From: Parapedobacter tibetensis
Lineage (GTDB): Bacteria > Bacteroidota > Bacteroidia > Sphingobacteriales > Sphingobacteriaceae
Assembly (NCBI RefSeq): GCF_024704835.1
Contig: NZ_JAMXBE010000001.1
Span: 124,001 to 188,000 of the forward strand
Reading direction: 5' to 3'
DNA: 64,000 nt
Positions 26,439-35,307 of the stretch are shown here, piece after piece. The stretch's first letter is position 1, and the number at the start of each line of letters is the position of its first letter. A program made the translations under genes and the position numbers. The notes beneath the pieces were generated by a model. It searched no databases. It saw nothing but the letters and a program-made list of their open reading frames with translations, and was not told the DNA's origin.

Positions 26439-27221
26439 ATGAAGAAAACGCTCGCCCTTGTATGTAGCCTCCTCGGGGTGGCGCTATTCGCCCATGGACA
26501 ACCGCTCCCCTATCTCAAAGAATCGGCATTCCAAGCTGGGGAGGAGCTGAATTATCGTCTACGTTATGGCGTGATATCTGCTGCCACAGGCACATTAAAA
26601 GTAGAAGATTCCAGCATTAAGTTTAGCAGCCCGCACAGTTTCCACCTCACGGCAAGGGGACGCACGTCCAGCGCATTCAGTATCTTTTATACCGTAAACA
26701 ACCGCTACGATTCATACATTGATTCGCGAACCTATTTACCCCATTATTATACCGAAAACATACATGAGGGGAATTACCGTCGCACAGACATCGTCCGGTT
26801 TAACCATAGGACCCGTACTGTGAATGGTAACAAGGGTACATTCAAAAGTGAATCGGCCCAAATGTTTGACTTACTTTCGGCGTATTATTTTGCTAGGAAC
26901 CTGGATTTGTCAGGAGTAAAACAAGGGCAATCGTTTAAACTCACCTATTTCCTGAACGATGAAATCGCTACCTTGGGTATCGAGTACATTGGTATAGAGA
27001 CCATTAAAACCCCTTTAGGTAGATTGGAATGCCTGAAATTCAGTCCCGAAATAAAGCCCGGAAGGATTTTCAGAAAGGACAGTAGGTTGTATCTATGGGT
27101 TACCAATGACGGCAACCGCATCCCCGTGAAGGCGCAGGTAGAAATATTGGTAGGTTCCGTGACACTGGAGTTGACCGATGCGAAGGGATTGAAATACGAC
27201 TTGGGAGAAAAAGCGAAGTGA
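26439..27221 (+). CDS. DUF3108 domain-containing secreted protein
   Basis: 260 residues with a signal peptide (MKKTLALVCSLLGVALFAHGQ) and a DUF3108 body. The opening FQAGEELNYRLRYGVISAATGTL is the usual start of the domain; FSIFYTVNNRYDSYID and LECLKFSPEIKPGRIF follow. DUF3108 proteins are periplasmic or outer-membrane linked and have an unclear role in Bacteroidota. Its stop codon overlaps a GTG that could start the next gene, but an ATG 21 bp further is preferred there. Confidence 0.8.
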   Translation: MKKTLALVCSLLGVALFAHGQPLPYLKESAFQAGEELNYRLRYGVISAATGTLKVEDSSIKFSSPHSFHLTARGRTSSAFSIFYTVNNRYDSYIDSRTYLPHYYTENIHEGNYRRTDIVRFNHRTRTVNGNKGTFKSESAQMFDLLSAYYFARNLDLSGVKQGQSFKLTYFLNDEIATLGIEYIGIETIKTPLGRLECLKFSPEIKPGRIFRKDSRLYLWVTNDGNRIPVKAQVEILVGSVTLELTDAKGLKYDLGEKAK

Positions 27222-27241
27222 GCAATAACAAAACAACCACA

Positions 27242-27805
27242 ATGATTGAGGTAGGCTCTATATTGGTGAGCGAAGATTTGATAAAAGAAGAGTTTGTGTG
27301 CAACCTTGGCAAATGCCATGGGGCTTGCTGCATAGAAGGTGTTTCGGGGGCACCGTTACAGCAAGATGAACTCGCCATGCTTCAAGCGATCTATCCAAAG
27401 GTAAAATCGTATATGACCGAAAAAGGTATCGCCGCAGTAGAGGAGTTTGGGACACATGTGACCGATCTCGATGGTGACCTTACTACGCCCTGTGTAGATG
27501 GTAACAAGGAATGCGCCTATGTAACATGGGAAAACGGCATTACCAAATGCGCCATAGAAAAAGCCCATCAAAATGGAGAAATCAGTTGGAAAAAGCCCAT
27601 CTCATGCCATCTTTACCCGATCCGCACCACCGTTTACCCCGAGTTTGAAGTGTTACATTACGACCGTTGGCACATCTGCCATTCGGCATGTTCTTTGGGC
27701 AAGGAATTGAAAGTGCCTGTGTACGCCTTCCTGAAGGAACCGCTAATCCGTAAATATGGGCAGGAATGGTTTGACGAGTTGGAAGAATCGGCGGCAATGA
27801 TGTAG
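27242..27805 (+). CDS. DUF3109 family cysteine-rich protein
   Basis: 187 residues. The N-terminus MIEVGSILVSEDLIKEEFVCNLGKCHGACCIEG matches DUF3109, whose conserved cysteines (C-x4-C-x3-CC here) resemble a metal or Fe-S binding cluster; more cysteines follow (TPCVDGNKECAY, TKCAIEKAH, SCHLYP, HICHSAC). That pattern suggests a metal-binding protein related to zinc/iron-chelating domains, but no activity is known. A GTG at 27218 overlapping the previous stop is an alternative start; ATG 27242 fits the family N-terminus. Confidence 0.8.
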   Translation: MIEVGSILVSEDLIKEEFVCNLGKCHGACCIEGVSGAPLQQDELAMLQAIYPKVKSYMTEKGIAAVEEFGTHVTDLDGDLTTPCVDGNKECAYVTWENGITKCAIEKAHQNGEISWKKPISCHLYPIRTTVYPEFEVLHYDRWHICHSACSLGKELKVPVYAFLKEPLIRKYGQEWFDELEESAAMM

Positions 27806-27880
27806 CTAATTGTAAATTATCTTAGTATCTTGTGCCAGTTTTATCACACAAGTTATACTCGTGGTTTCCGACCATTTTAC

Positions 27881-28852
27881 ATGCTCAAACTAAACGAAAT
27901 ACAGAAGCCCATTGCCGGGGAACTGGCAATTTTTGAAGATAAATTCAAAGAGTCGATGCGGAGCTCGGTTCCCCTGCTCGACCGTATCACCCACTATATC
28001 GTAAAACGCAAGGGCAAACAAATGCGACCCATGTTTGTCTTTTTCTCAGCGGGGTTATGCGGCACGATCAACGATGCCACCCACCGTGGAGCGGCATTGG
28101 TAGAACTATTGCATACGGCCACGTTGGTACATGATGATGTGGTAGACAATGCCAATGTACGCCGTGGTTTCTTTTCGGTGAATGCATTATGGAAAAACAA
28201 GATTGCCGTACTAGTGGGCGACTTCCTACTGGCCAAAGGGCTATCTCTTTCCATCCGCAATAGCGACTTCAGTTTGCTTGAGGTTGTTACACATGCCGTA
28301 GAACAGATGAGTGAAGGCGAATTGCTGCAAATCGAAAAGGCGAGGCGGATGGACATTGAGGAATCGGTATACTTCGAAGTCATCCGGCAAAAGACAGCCT
28401 CCCTCATTGCTTCGTGTTGTGCGTGCGGCGCGGCATCAGCGGGCGCTGATGAAGCGACTATCAGTCAAATGCACCGATTTGGTGAGAAAGTAGGCATCGC
28501 ATTCCAGATCAAGGATGATTTATTTGATTTTGGCATCGATGACGTAGGGAAGCCTTTGGGAAACGATATCAAGGAAAAAAAACTCACCCTACCGCTCATA
28601 TATGCGCTGAAGCAAGCGAGTAAATCCCAAAAAAGGCATATCATCAATTTGGTGAAGAACCACAATGAGGATCATGAAAAAGTCAATGAGGTGATTGATT
28701 TCGTAAAAGCCAATGGGGGTATGGAATATGCCACGTCACAGATGCTGGCTTACCAGCAAGAAGCGTTTGAAATTCTTACCCATTTCCCCCATAATGCGTA
28801 TCGGGAAGGATTGGAGCAACTCGTGAAATACACAACTGAACGGAATAAATAA
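27881..28852 (+). CDS. Polyprenyl (octaprenyl-type) diphosphate synthase
   Basis: Trans-prenyltransferase that extends farnesyl diphosphate, supplying the side chain of menaquinone in Bacteroidota. 323 residues. The first Asp-rich motif is HDDVVDNANVRR (about 79-90) and the second is KDDLFDFGIDD (about 206-216). KGKQMRPMFVFFSAG binds the diphosphate. The start at 27881 matches the family N-terminus (LNEIQKPIAGELAIFEDKF) better than an upstream ATG at 27830. Product chain length cannot be predicted confidently. Confidence 0.9.
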   Translation: MLKLNEIQKPIAGELAIFEDKFKESMRSSVPLLDRITHYIVKRKGKQMRPMFVFFSAGLCGTINDATHRGAALVELLHTATLVHDDVVDNANVRRGFFSVNALWKNKIAVLVGDFLLAKGLSLSIRNSDFSLLEVVTHAVEQMSEGELLQIEKARRMDIEESVYFEVIRQKTASLIASCCACGAASAGADEATISQMHRFGEKVGIAFQIKDDLFDFGIDDVGKPLGNDIKEKKLTLPLIYALKQASKSQKRHIINLVKNHNEDHEKVNEVIDFVKANGGMEYATSQMLAYQQEAFEILTHFPHNAYREGLEQLVKYTTERNK

Positions 28853-28853
28853 T

Positions 28854-29906
28854 ATGAGCAATGAGTTTTTATTCTTTGGCGGTTTTGTCATTTTCATTGT
28901 ATTGATGTTGGCCATTGATTTAGGCCTTTTCAGCAAGAGTAACAAGACGGTAAGTTTCACGCAGGCGGCGATCATGAGTGCCATTTGGGTGAGTTTTGCA
29001 TTGCTCTTTTATCTTGTATTGCGGGTATGGGGGCATGAGTTGCATGATATACAGGATTTCACACACTTAACCGAAATAACCAAAAAGCACTTACACAATA
29101 TCCGCTTAATACCTGATAATTTTGCTGCCAGCTTGGCGCTGTATAGAAAGAACCTCGCTTTAGAATACATCACGGGATATGTAGTGGAATACGCCTTGTC
29201 TGTAGACAATATATTTGTGATGGTATTGATCTTTAGCTCTTTTGGTGTGTCATCAAAGTATTACCATAAAGTGTTGGTATGGGGCATCATTGGTGCGATT
29301 GTCTTGCGCTTTCTGTTCATCTTCATTGGCGCAGCGTTAATTAGCAAATTTGGGTGGATACTATATGTTTTTGGGCTCTTTCTTGTCTATACAGGCATCA
29401 TGATGTTCATCCATCGTGATGAGGAGGAAGAAATCGACTCAAAAAACCACAAAGTGGTTAAATTTGCTTCTAAATATTTCTCGGTATATCCCATTTTTGT
29501 CGATGGTAAATTCTTCCATAGCGAAAACGGAAAAAAGTATGTCACCCCTCTTTTCCTCGTGTTGCTGGTCATCGAATTTACCGACCTTATATTTGCCGTT
29601 GATTCCATCCCAGCAATCTTTGCTGTAACTAAAGATCCCTATATTGTATTTTTTTCCAACATCTTTGCAATCCTCGGTTTACGCTCCATGTTTTTCCTCT
29701 TAGTCAATATTATCCATAAATTCCATTACCTCAAAACAGGGTTGTCATTCTTATTGGTATTCATCGGGGCTAAGATGTTGTTACACCATTGGTTGAGTGA
29801 ATGGGGGTTCACCACCTCACATTCATTGATTGTGATTGTATCTATATTGGCCATCAGTGTGGTTGCCTCGTTGGTTTTTCCCAAAAAGGAAGCAACTGAC
29901 GTTTGA
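28854..29906 (+). CDS. TerC/Alx family integral membrane protein
   Basis: 350-residue polytopic protein of the TerC/Alx family, implicated in metal (manganese) export and in metalation of exoenzymes in other bacteria. About nine helices; the conserved acidic membrane motifs are visible in VVEYALSVDNIFVMVLIF and LVVIEFTDLIFAVDSIPAIFAVT. The gene begins 1 bp after the stop of the polyprenyl synthase gene. No yybP-ykoY-like leader fits in that gap. Confidence 0.88.
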   Translation: MSNEFLFFGGFVIFIVLMLAIDLGLFSKSNKTVSFTQAAIMSAIWVSFALLFYLVLRVWGHELHDIQDFTHLTEITKKHLHNIRLIPDNFAASLALYRKNLALEYITGYVVEYALSVDNIFVMVLIFSSFGVSSKYYHKVLVWGIIGAIVLRFLFIFIGAALISKFGWILYVFGLFLVYTGIMMFIHRDEEEEIDSKNHKVVKFASKYFSVYPIFVDGKFFHSENGKKYVTPLFLVLLVIEFTDLIFAVDSIPAIFAVTKDPYIVFFSNIFAILGLRSMFFLLVNIIHKFHYLKTGLSFLLVFIGAKMLLHHWLSEWGFTTSHSLIVIVSILAISVVASLVFPKKEATDV

Positions 29907-29963
29907 CGGAGCTCATGCTTAACGACAACCACGGAGAAACGCTAGAACTGATACTGTAACATT

Positions 29964-30245
29964 TCAGAACAACAAGTCCCTTATTTCCGGTGTCTTGTCA
30001 AACACACTTTTGGCATACGGGCACAATGGCAAAATTTTAAGGTTATATTCCCTAGCAAATTCAACCGCTGCCATAACAAGCTGCTTACCTACTCCCCTGC
30101 CTGAGAAATCCGGATTCACTTCGGTGTGGTCGATGATGAATTTTTGATCGCCAGCCCAAGTATAGGTCATCAAGCCGGCCTCTTGGCCATCATCCTCCGC
30201 TTTGAAATACCCTTTTTTGCCGTTATCGTCGCGTTGGATGTCCAT
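29964..30245 (-). CDS. Short GNAT-family N-acetyltransferase (YjdJ-like)
   Basis: 93 residues, the size of the minimal Gcn5-related acetyltransferases. The acetyl-CoA loop is seen as VNPDFSGRGVGKQLVMAAVEFAREY (about 42-66), followed by ILPLCPYAKSVFDKTPEIRDLLF, the typical C-terminus of this subfamily. The substrate is unknown. It is convergent with terC and precedes the prolyl oligopeptidase gene, which ends at 30324 on the same strand. Confidence 0.85.
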   Translation of the reverse strand: MDIQRDDNGKKGYFKAEDDGQEAGLMTYTWAGDQKFIIDHTEVNPDFSGRGVGKQLVMAAVEFAREYNLKILPLCPYAKSVFDKTPEIRDLLF

Positions 30246-30323
30246 TGTTCCTTTGTTTTGAGCAACATAATCGTGCAGGGGCTCCCCTACATGATTATCA
30301 GCCTAGTATTATTTATAGTTATC

Positions 30324-32468
30324 CTATTGTTCGGCATACGAGGCTCCCATATTTTGGAATAAAAACGCCCACTTATCGGCCTGCTCAGCGATAATCATCG
30401 CGGTAGGTTTACCAGCTCCATGACCCGCCTTGGTTTCGATCCGGATAAGCACGGGATGCTGTCCTGTATGGCATTCCTGTAGATGTGCTGCAAATTTAAA
30501 GGAATGTGCAGGCACTACCCGATCATCGTGGTCAGCTGTGGTGACCATGGTTGCAGGATAGGCTGTGCCTTCCTTCAATGCATGGTAAGGCGAGTAAGTA
30601 TGAAGATACCTAAACATGTCCTCGCTGTCATCAGCCGTGCCATAGTCATACGCCCATCCTGCACCAGCTGTAAACTTGTGGTACCGCAGCATATCCAGCA
30701 CGCCTACCGCGGGAAGTGCCACTTTGAATAGTTCCGGACGCTGGGTCATGGCTGCCCCGACCAGCAGGCCGCCATTGGAACCGCCGGAGATACCCAATTT
30801 ATCCGAAGAAGTATAGTTTTCATCGATGAGGTATTCGGCAGCGGCGATGAAATCGTCAAACACATTCTGCTTTTGGAGCTTGGTGCCCGCCAAATGCCAT
30901 TTTTCGCCATATTCACCTCCACCACGCAGGTTAGCCACCGCATATACCCCACCCTGTTCCAACAGGATGATATTAGATGTGCTGAACGAGGGTGAAAGGC
31001 TAATATTAAACCCTCCATAACCGTAAAGTAGGGTAGGATTGTTTCCATCTAACGCTAAACCTTTTTTGTGGGTGATAATCATCGGCACCTTGGTACCGTC
31101 CTTTGACGTATAGAACACTTGCTTGGACTCATATTTCGAAGGATCAAAATCCACACCAGAAGCTTTATATAATTCCGATGCACCGGATTGGATGTCATAT
31201 TTGAAAATAGTAGGAGGATACACATAGGAAGTAAATGAATAGTACAGCTCCTGGTCTTCAAGTTTGGCGTTGAACCCGCCCGCCGAACCCACATCGGGTA
31301 ATTCGATGGTGCGCTCCAATTTGCCGGTCCGGTCATATTGTTGCACCATGGATGTCGCATCCTTGAGGTAGTTGGCAAAAAGCTTGCCCCCTCCCGTACT
31401 TGGATTCAGCACGTGTTCTGTTTCAGGGATGAGGTCTACCCAGTTTTCAGGTTTCGGGCTATTTACATCTACCGTGACGATTTTCCCATTCGGTGCGTTC
31501 AGATTGGTATATATGAACAGTTTGTCCCCATCATTATCAATGATACTGTGATTCTTTTCAAAATCGTCTACGATATTCACAATGCTACTGCCTGGTATGG
31601 ATAGGTCTTGGATATATAACTCGCCGCCACTGGTAGTATTGGCTGCCGAGATGACCAGAAACCGTTCATCTTCGGTAACGTATCCCCCAATATAGCGGCG
31701 GGGTGTGCTGGGGCCGCCAAAAATCAGTTTATCTTCATGTTGAGGCGTATTGAGTTTATGGAAATAGAATTTATGCTGATCGGTTATGCCTGAAAGGGCA
31801 CTACCTTCTTTAGGCTTATCATAGCTGCTATAGTAAAAACCTTCGTTACCATGCCATGCCAATCCGCTGAATTTCACATCTACCAACGTGTCGCCGACAA
31901 TGGATTTATCTTCGGCCTTGATGACCACTACCTTACGCCAATCGGATCCCCCTTCCGAAAGCTGGTAAGCCACGAGGCTACCATCCTTGGTAAATGCGAC
32001 ACCAGCTAGCGATGTGGTGCCGTCTTCTGAAAATTTATTGGGGTCAAGGAATACTTCCACCTCCCCATCATCTCCCTTTTGTCGATACAGTACACTTTGG
32101 TTTTGCAGGCCATCATTTTTATAGAAATACGTGTATTCACCCTCTTTGAATGGTGCGGAGAATTTCTCATAGTTCCAGAGCTTCTCCAGCCGGGCATTGA
32201 TGGCATCGCGGTAAGGAATTTGCGCCAGGTAATCATTGGTCACCTTATTCTGTTCGGCTACCCACTCCTTGGTATCGGCCGCTGTATCATTTTCGAGCCA
32301 ACGATAAGGGTCGGCCACCTCCATGTCAAAATGGTTGTCGACGACATCGCCTTTTTTCGTCTCTGGATAGGGTAATAATGTGATGTCATTTGCCGGTTCG
32401 ATGGTTTTTTGGTTTTGGCAGGCTGTGACGAGCGTAGCCAATACGATCATGCTGATATTTTTATTCAT
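30324..32468 (-). CDS. Prolyl oligopeptidase family serine peptidase (lipoprotein)
   Basis: 714 residues. The N-terminal signal (ISMIVLATLVTAC) has a lipobox Cys, so the enzyme is probably attached to a membrane on the periplasmic side. A seven-bladed propeller (about 70-430) precedes the alpha/beta-hydrolase domain. The nucleophile is Ser 564 in GGSNGG, the acid is Asp 649 in DHDDRV, and the His is His 683 in KAGHGAG. Such enzymes cleave short proline-containing peptides. The start at 32468 is preferred over 32489 because the charged residue and signal follow directly. Confidence 0.92.
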   Translation of the reverse strand: MNKNISMIVLATLVTACQNQKTIEPANDITLLPYPETKKGDVVDNHFDMEVADPYRWLENDTAADTKEWVAEQNKVTNDYLAQIPYRDAINARLEKLWNYEKFSAPFKEGEYTYFYKNDGLQNQSVLYRQKGDDGEVEVFLDPNKFSEDGTTSLAGVAFTKDGSLVAYQLSEGGSDWRKVVVIKAEDKSIVGDTLVDVKFSGLAWHGNEGFYYSSYDKPKEGSALSGITDQHKFYFHKLNTPQHEDKLIFGGPSTPRRYIGGYVTEDERFLVISAANTTSGGELYIQDLSIPGSSIVNIVDDFEKNHSIIDNDGDKLFIYTNLNAPNGKIVTVDVNSPKPENWVDLIPETEHVLNPSTGGGKLFANYLKDATSMVQQYDRTGKLERTIELPDVGSAGGFNAKLEDQELYYSFTSYVYPPTIFKYDIQSGASELYKASGVDFDPSKYESKQVFYTSKDGTKVPMIITHKKGLALDGNNPTLLYGYGGFNISLSPSFSTSNIILLEQGGVYAVANLRGGGEYGEKWHLAGTKLQKQNVFDDFIAAAEYLIDENYTSSDKLGISGGSNGGLLVGAAMTQRPELFKVALPAVGVLDMLRYHKFTAGAGWAYDYGTADDSEDMFRYLHTYSPYHALKEGTAYPATMVTTADHDDRVVPAHSFKFAAHLQECHTGQHPVLIRIETKAGHGAGKPTAMIIAEQADKWAFLFQNMGASYAEQ

Positions 32469-32505
32469 GTTGTGATGGTTTATGTTCATAATGGATCTTC
32501 TAAAA

Positions 32506-32513
32506 CAAAGCTA
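32506..32513 (-). promoter_or_regulatory. Prolyl oligopeptidase promoter, -7 element TAGCTTTG
   Basis: TAnnTTTG match read leftwards, 37 bp before the ATG at 32468. It is back-to-back with the rightward lpxH-like promoter at 32551-32581. Confidence 0.5.
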
Positions 32514-32550
32514 ACAAGATTTTTTTAATTTTCATTCAGATGATGGCTAA

Positions 32551-32581
32551 TTGCACATCACAACAATTTTATCTAAGTTTG
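32551..32581 (+). promoter_or_regulatory. Promoter of lpxH-like gene (TTG-N20-TAAGTTTG)
   Basis: TTG at 32551-32553, a 20-bp spacer and TAAGTTTG at 32574-32581; the ATG at 32588 is only 6 nt downstream. The core TTTATCTAAGTTTG is shared with 3106-3119 and 39797-39810. Confidence 0.6.
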
Positions 32582-32587
32582 GCTGAA

Positions 32588-33337
32588 ATGGCTACACGCG
32601 ACAAGATTTATTTCGCTTCCGATTTTCACTTGGGGGCTCACCTCCATTCCAAGACATGCGAACGGGAGGCACGGATTGTCAGTTGGCTCGATAGCATCAA
32701 AACCAATGCCGCTGAGCTCTATTTAATGGGTGATGTTTTTGACTTTTGGTTTGAATATGCCACCGTGGTACCCAAAGGTTATGTCCGTTTCCTCGGGAAA
32801 CTGGCGGAGCTGGCTGATATGGGTGTGAAAATCACGTTTTTCAAGGGCAACCACGATATGTGGATGTTTGGCTACCTTAAGGACGAACTTGGTGCCGCAG
32901 TCATTGACAACGAACTCATCATCGAACGTGGCGGAAAGACCTTCTACCTGCATCACGGCGATGGGCTTGGCCCCGGCGATAGCAAGTATAAGTTCCTTAA
33001 AAGAATTTTCAGAAGCCGATTATGCCAATGGCTTTTTGCCCGACTGCATCCCAATCTAGGTATCGGCATCGCACAACGGTGGTCGGCCCATAGCCGCATT
33101 GGATCGGGAGGCCAGGAAACATTTCTGGGGGAAGATAATGAATGGCTGGTGGTTTATGTTAAGGAAATCCTGAAAAAACAACATTCTGACTATTTCATTT
33201 TTGGGCACCGCCATCTGCCGTTGGATATCAACTTACCGAATGGCAGCCGGTACATCAACTTAGGGGAGTGGATAAACTTTAGCACATATGCCGTATTTGA
33301 CGGCAAAACATTGGAGTTGAAGGAATGGTTGAAATAA
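32588..33337 (+). CDS. lpxH: UDP-2,3-diacylglucosamine diphosphatase
   Basis: 249-residue metallophosphoesterase with LpxH-type motifs: ASDFHLGAH (about 8-16), MGDVFDFWFEY (about 45-55), KGNHDMWMF (about 83-91), HHGDGLGPGD and FGHRHLPLD. LpxH removes UMP from UDP-2,3-diacylglucosamine to form lipid X in lipid A synthesis. The start is fixed by the promoter that ends 6 nt before the ATG; the first catalytic motif lies only 8 residues in, so no later start is possible. A paralog is encoded at 18727-19578. Confidence 0.82.
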   Translation: MATRDKIYFASDFHLGAHLHSKTCEREARIVSWLDSIKTNAAELYLMGDVFDFWFEYATVVPKGYVRFLGKLAELADMGVKITFFKGNHDMWMFGYLKDELGAAVIDNELIIERGGKTFYLHHGDGLGPGDSKYKFLKRIFRSRLCQWLFARLHPNLGIGIAQRWSAHSRIGSGGQETFLGEDNEWLVVYVKEILKKQHSDYFIFGHRHLPLDINLPNGSRYINLGEWINFSTYAVFDGKTLELKEWLK

Positions 33338-33353
33338 CTATGAACATGATATC

Positions 33354-33683
33354 ATGAACTGGATTATCCTTATTATTGCCGGATTATTTGAAGTCGGTTT
33401 TACCGCAAGCCTTGGTAAGGCGAAAACAACTACTGGGATGGCATCGTATTGGTGGTATGGAAGTTTTGTGGTTTGCCTCACCTTAAGCATGGTGCTGTTG
33501 GTCAAAGCCACGCAGACACTGCCCATAGGCACGGCCTATGCTGTATGGACCGGCATAGGAGCTGTCGGCACCGTATTGGTAGGTATTATTTTCTTCAAGG
33601 AACCGGCCACGTTGTGGCGTTTGGTTTTCATCACCACCCTTATCGGTTCCATCATTGGCCTGAAAGCCGTTTCGCCACATTAA
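33354..33683 (+). CDS. SMR-family transporter, SugE/Gdx type
   Basis: 109-residue four-helix small multidrug resistance protein. The conserved membrane glutamate is Glu 13 (LFEVGF). GTAYAVWTGIGAVGT (about 58-72) is the SugE/Gdx variant of the family signature, as opposed to the drug-exporting EmrE type. Gdx proteins export guanidinium and act as dual-topology dimers. It starts 16 bp after the lpxH-like gene, so there is no room for a guanidine riboswitch, unlike many gdx genes elsewhere. Confidence 0.85.
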   Translation: MNWIILIIAGLFEVGFTASLGKAKTTTGMASYWWYGSFVVCLTLSMVLLVKATQTLPIGTAYAVWTGIGAVGTVLVGIIFFKEPATLWRLVFITTLIGSIIGLKAVSPH

Positions 33684-33769
33684 CTAAATCACCCATCCCA
33701 TGGGTTACTTTGCATTTCGAAACACCATTATACGGTTCATATTCCATTCCGGAAAACCATAAAAAAGCG

Positions 33770-33777
33770 TACTTTTG
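33770..33777 (+). promoter_or_regulatory. prfA promoter, -7 element TACTTTTG
   Basis: TAnnTTTG match with a leader of about 85 nt before the prfA ATG. The region is A/T-rich and the -33 element is unclear. Confidence 0.45.
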
Positions 33778-33864
33778 CATACAATTTTTGCTGTTTCGTT
33801 TTTTTGTCGTTTTATCTTGCTGCTTTTGATTGAACGTAAAAAAAACAAACAAAAACACATAAAT

Positions 33865-34938
33865 ATGTTAGAGAAGTTAAAGGCCATAAAAGATCGTTGG
33901 GAAGAGGTGGAACGCGAATTGAGTAACCCGGATACCGTCAATAATAGGAATCGGTTCGCTAAGCTCAACAAGGAATACAAGGATTTGGGCAAAATTGTAG
34001 ATCAATACCATATCTATAAAAATATGGTTAGCAATATTGAAACCAATAAGGACATCCTCACCAATGAAAAAGACCAGGAATTGCGCGAGATGGCCAAAGA
34101 AGAACTGGATATATTGTTGGAACAAAAGGACCAGAAAGAAGACGAAATACGCTTGATGCTTATTCCTAAGGATCCGGAAGATTCTAAAAATGCCATCCTT
34201 GAAATCCGTGGAGGGACAGGGGGAGATGAAGCGGCCCTGTTTGCTGGCGACTTATACCGGATGTATACGCGTTATTTCGAACAGAAAGGATGGCGTGCCG
34301 AAGTGATGGATGTAACCGAAGGCACCGCTGGCGGTTACAAGGAAGTCATCCTCAAAGTAAATGGTGAAGATGTCTATGGGCAGCTGAAATATGAATCTGG
34401 TGTACACCGCGTGCAACGTGTGCCTGACACCGAAACCCAAGGTCGCGTGCATACCTCAGCAGCCTCCGTGGCTGTGCTCCCCGAAGCGGAGGAAGTAGAT
34501 GTAGAAGTCAATCCAGCGGATGTTGAGATGCAGACGTCACGTTCAGGTGGTGCCGGTGGGCAGAATGTAAATAAGGTAGAAACTAAAGTGCAGCTCACGC
34601 ATAAACCTTCAGGCATTGTAGTCGTATGCCAAGTAGAGCGTTCGCAATTGGCAAACCGAGAGTTGGCCATGGAAATGCTGCGGTCCAAATTATATGAGCT
34701 CGAAGTACAGAAAAAGCATGGCGATGTTTCAGCCAAGCGCAAAACAATGGTTTCAACAGGCGATCGTTCTGCCAAAATCAGGACATACAATTATCCCCAA
34801 GGCCGTGTAACCGAACATCGCATCGGGTTGACCATGTACAATCTTACAGCCATCATGGATGGTGATATACAGGGAATTATCGATGCATTACAATTCGCTG
34901 AAAACGCTGAAAAAATGAAAGAAGGGGCTACGCTATAA
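33865..34938 (+). CDS. prfA: Peptide chain release factor 1
   Basis: Recognises UAA and UAG stop codons and triggers release of the finished protein on the ribosome. 357 residues. The catalytic GGQ is residues 231-233 within [16 protein letters not shown]. The codon-reading loop region is [18 protein letters not shown] with the PxT-like element nearby. The start at 33865 ([20 protein letters not shown]) is the family N-terminus; an upstream in-frame ATG at 33775 would add an unlikely hydrophobic leader. The tRNA-Asp gene follows at 35006. Confidence 0.95.
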   Translation: MLEKLKAIKDRWEEVERELSNPDTVNNRNRFAKLNKEYKDLGKIVDQYHIYKNMVSNIETNKDILTNEKDQELREMAKEELDILLEQKDQKEDEIRLMLIPKDPEDSKNAILEIRGGTGGDEAALFAGDLYRMYTRYFEQKGWRAEVMDVTEGTAGGYKEVILKVNGEDVYGQLKYESGVHRVQRVPDTETQGRVHTSAASVAVLPEAEEVDVEVNPADVEMQTSRSGGAGGQNVNKVETKVQLTHKPSGIVVVCQVERSQLANRELAMEMLRSKLYELEVQKKHGDVSAKRKTMVSTGDRSAKIRTYNYPQGRVTEHRIGLTMYNLTAIMDGDIQGIIDALQFAENAEKMKEGATL

Positions 34939-34955
34939 TTATTTTAAAAAATTTG

Positions 34956-34985
34956 TTTGCAAATAGATAAAACACACTATATTTG
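34956..34985 (+). promoter_or_regulatory. tRNA-Asp promoter (TTTG-N18-TATATTTG)
   Basis: TTTG at 34956-34959 and TATATTTG at 34978-34985, giving a start near 34990 and a 5' leader of about 16 nt before the tRNA. Confidence 0.6.
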
Positions 34986-35005
34986 CAAACCCAAAAGGGA
35001 AAGCA

Positions 35006-35082
35006 GGTTCGGTAGTTCAGCTGGTTAGAATACATGCCTGTCACGCATGGGGTCGCGGGTTCGAGTCCCGTCCGGACCGCCA
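35006..35082 (+). tRNA. tRNA-Asp (anticodon GTC)
   Basis: 77-nt cloverleaf with encoded CCA. Acceptor GGTTCGG (35006-35012) pairs with CCGGACC (35072-35078) with one G-T pair. The anticodon stem CATGC/GCATG holds loop CTGTCAC with anticodon GTC at 35040-35042. The T arm contains the GGTTCGAGTCCC element. The last 24 nt (35059-35082) are repeated exactly at 36819-36842 and with one mismatch at 37724-37746, so its 3' end acts as the attachment site of the islets that follow. Confidence 0.97.
35059..35082. repeat. Attachment site copy 1 (tRNA-Asp 3' end)
   Basis: From the T loop through CCA of the tRNA gene. It matches 36819-36842 over all 24 bases; identity stops immediately on both sides. Confidence 0.8.
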
Positions 35083-35092
35083 AATTAAAACG

Positions 35093-35137
35093 AAAACCCT
35101 TGATAATCAAGTATTATCAAGGGTTTTTTCTTTTTAC
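35093..35137 (+). terminator. Terminator after tRNA-Asp (islet-borne)
   Basis: Perfect 15-bp stem AAAACCCTTGATAAT (35093-35107) with ATTATCAAGGGTTTT (35113-35127), 5-nt loop, then a T-rich run. It lies just inside islet 1, so it probably arrived with the islet; a second strong hairpin just outside the last repeat (37764-37805) may be the original tRNA terminator. Confidence 0.8.
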
Positions 35138-35229
35138 ACTTACAGGATTACTTACATAAAGTTTCAGCTTATACCATACAATGATTAGTGATTATCTCAA
35201 CAATATCAAAAGTTTCCCTATAGTTGCGA

Positions 35230-35253
35230 ACTACTTAACTACACGACTACACT
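35230..35253. repeat. Three 8-bp iteron-like repeats (ACTACACN)
   Basis: Consecutive words ACTACTTA, ACTACACG and ACTACACT, 13 bp before an 18-bp palindrome that contains the same ACTAC word on both strands. They lie about 150 bp from the first attachment copy. Confidence 0.55.
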
Positions 35254-35266
35254 CCTCCAATCATTT

Positions 35267-35284
35267 TTGTAGTGTACACTACAA
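35267..35284. promoter_or_regulatory. 18-bp perfect palindrome TTGTAGTGTACACTACAA
   Basis: Symmetric over all 18 bases, upstream of the decayed SprT-like gene. It is operator-like or recombinase-site-like; the half-site TTGTAGTGT includes the complement of the nearby ACTAC iterons. Confidence 0.6.
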
Positions 35285-35307
35285 TTTAGAAACTAAGGAA
35301 AATCGCT

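Noticed and set aside
28853-28853. yybP-ykoY-type manganese riboswitch before terC
   Set aside because: The gap to the previous gene is a single base.
33338-33353. Guanidine riboswitch before the gdx/sugE-like gene
   Set aside because: Only 16 bp separate it from the previous stop codon, too short for any known guanidine riboswitch.
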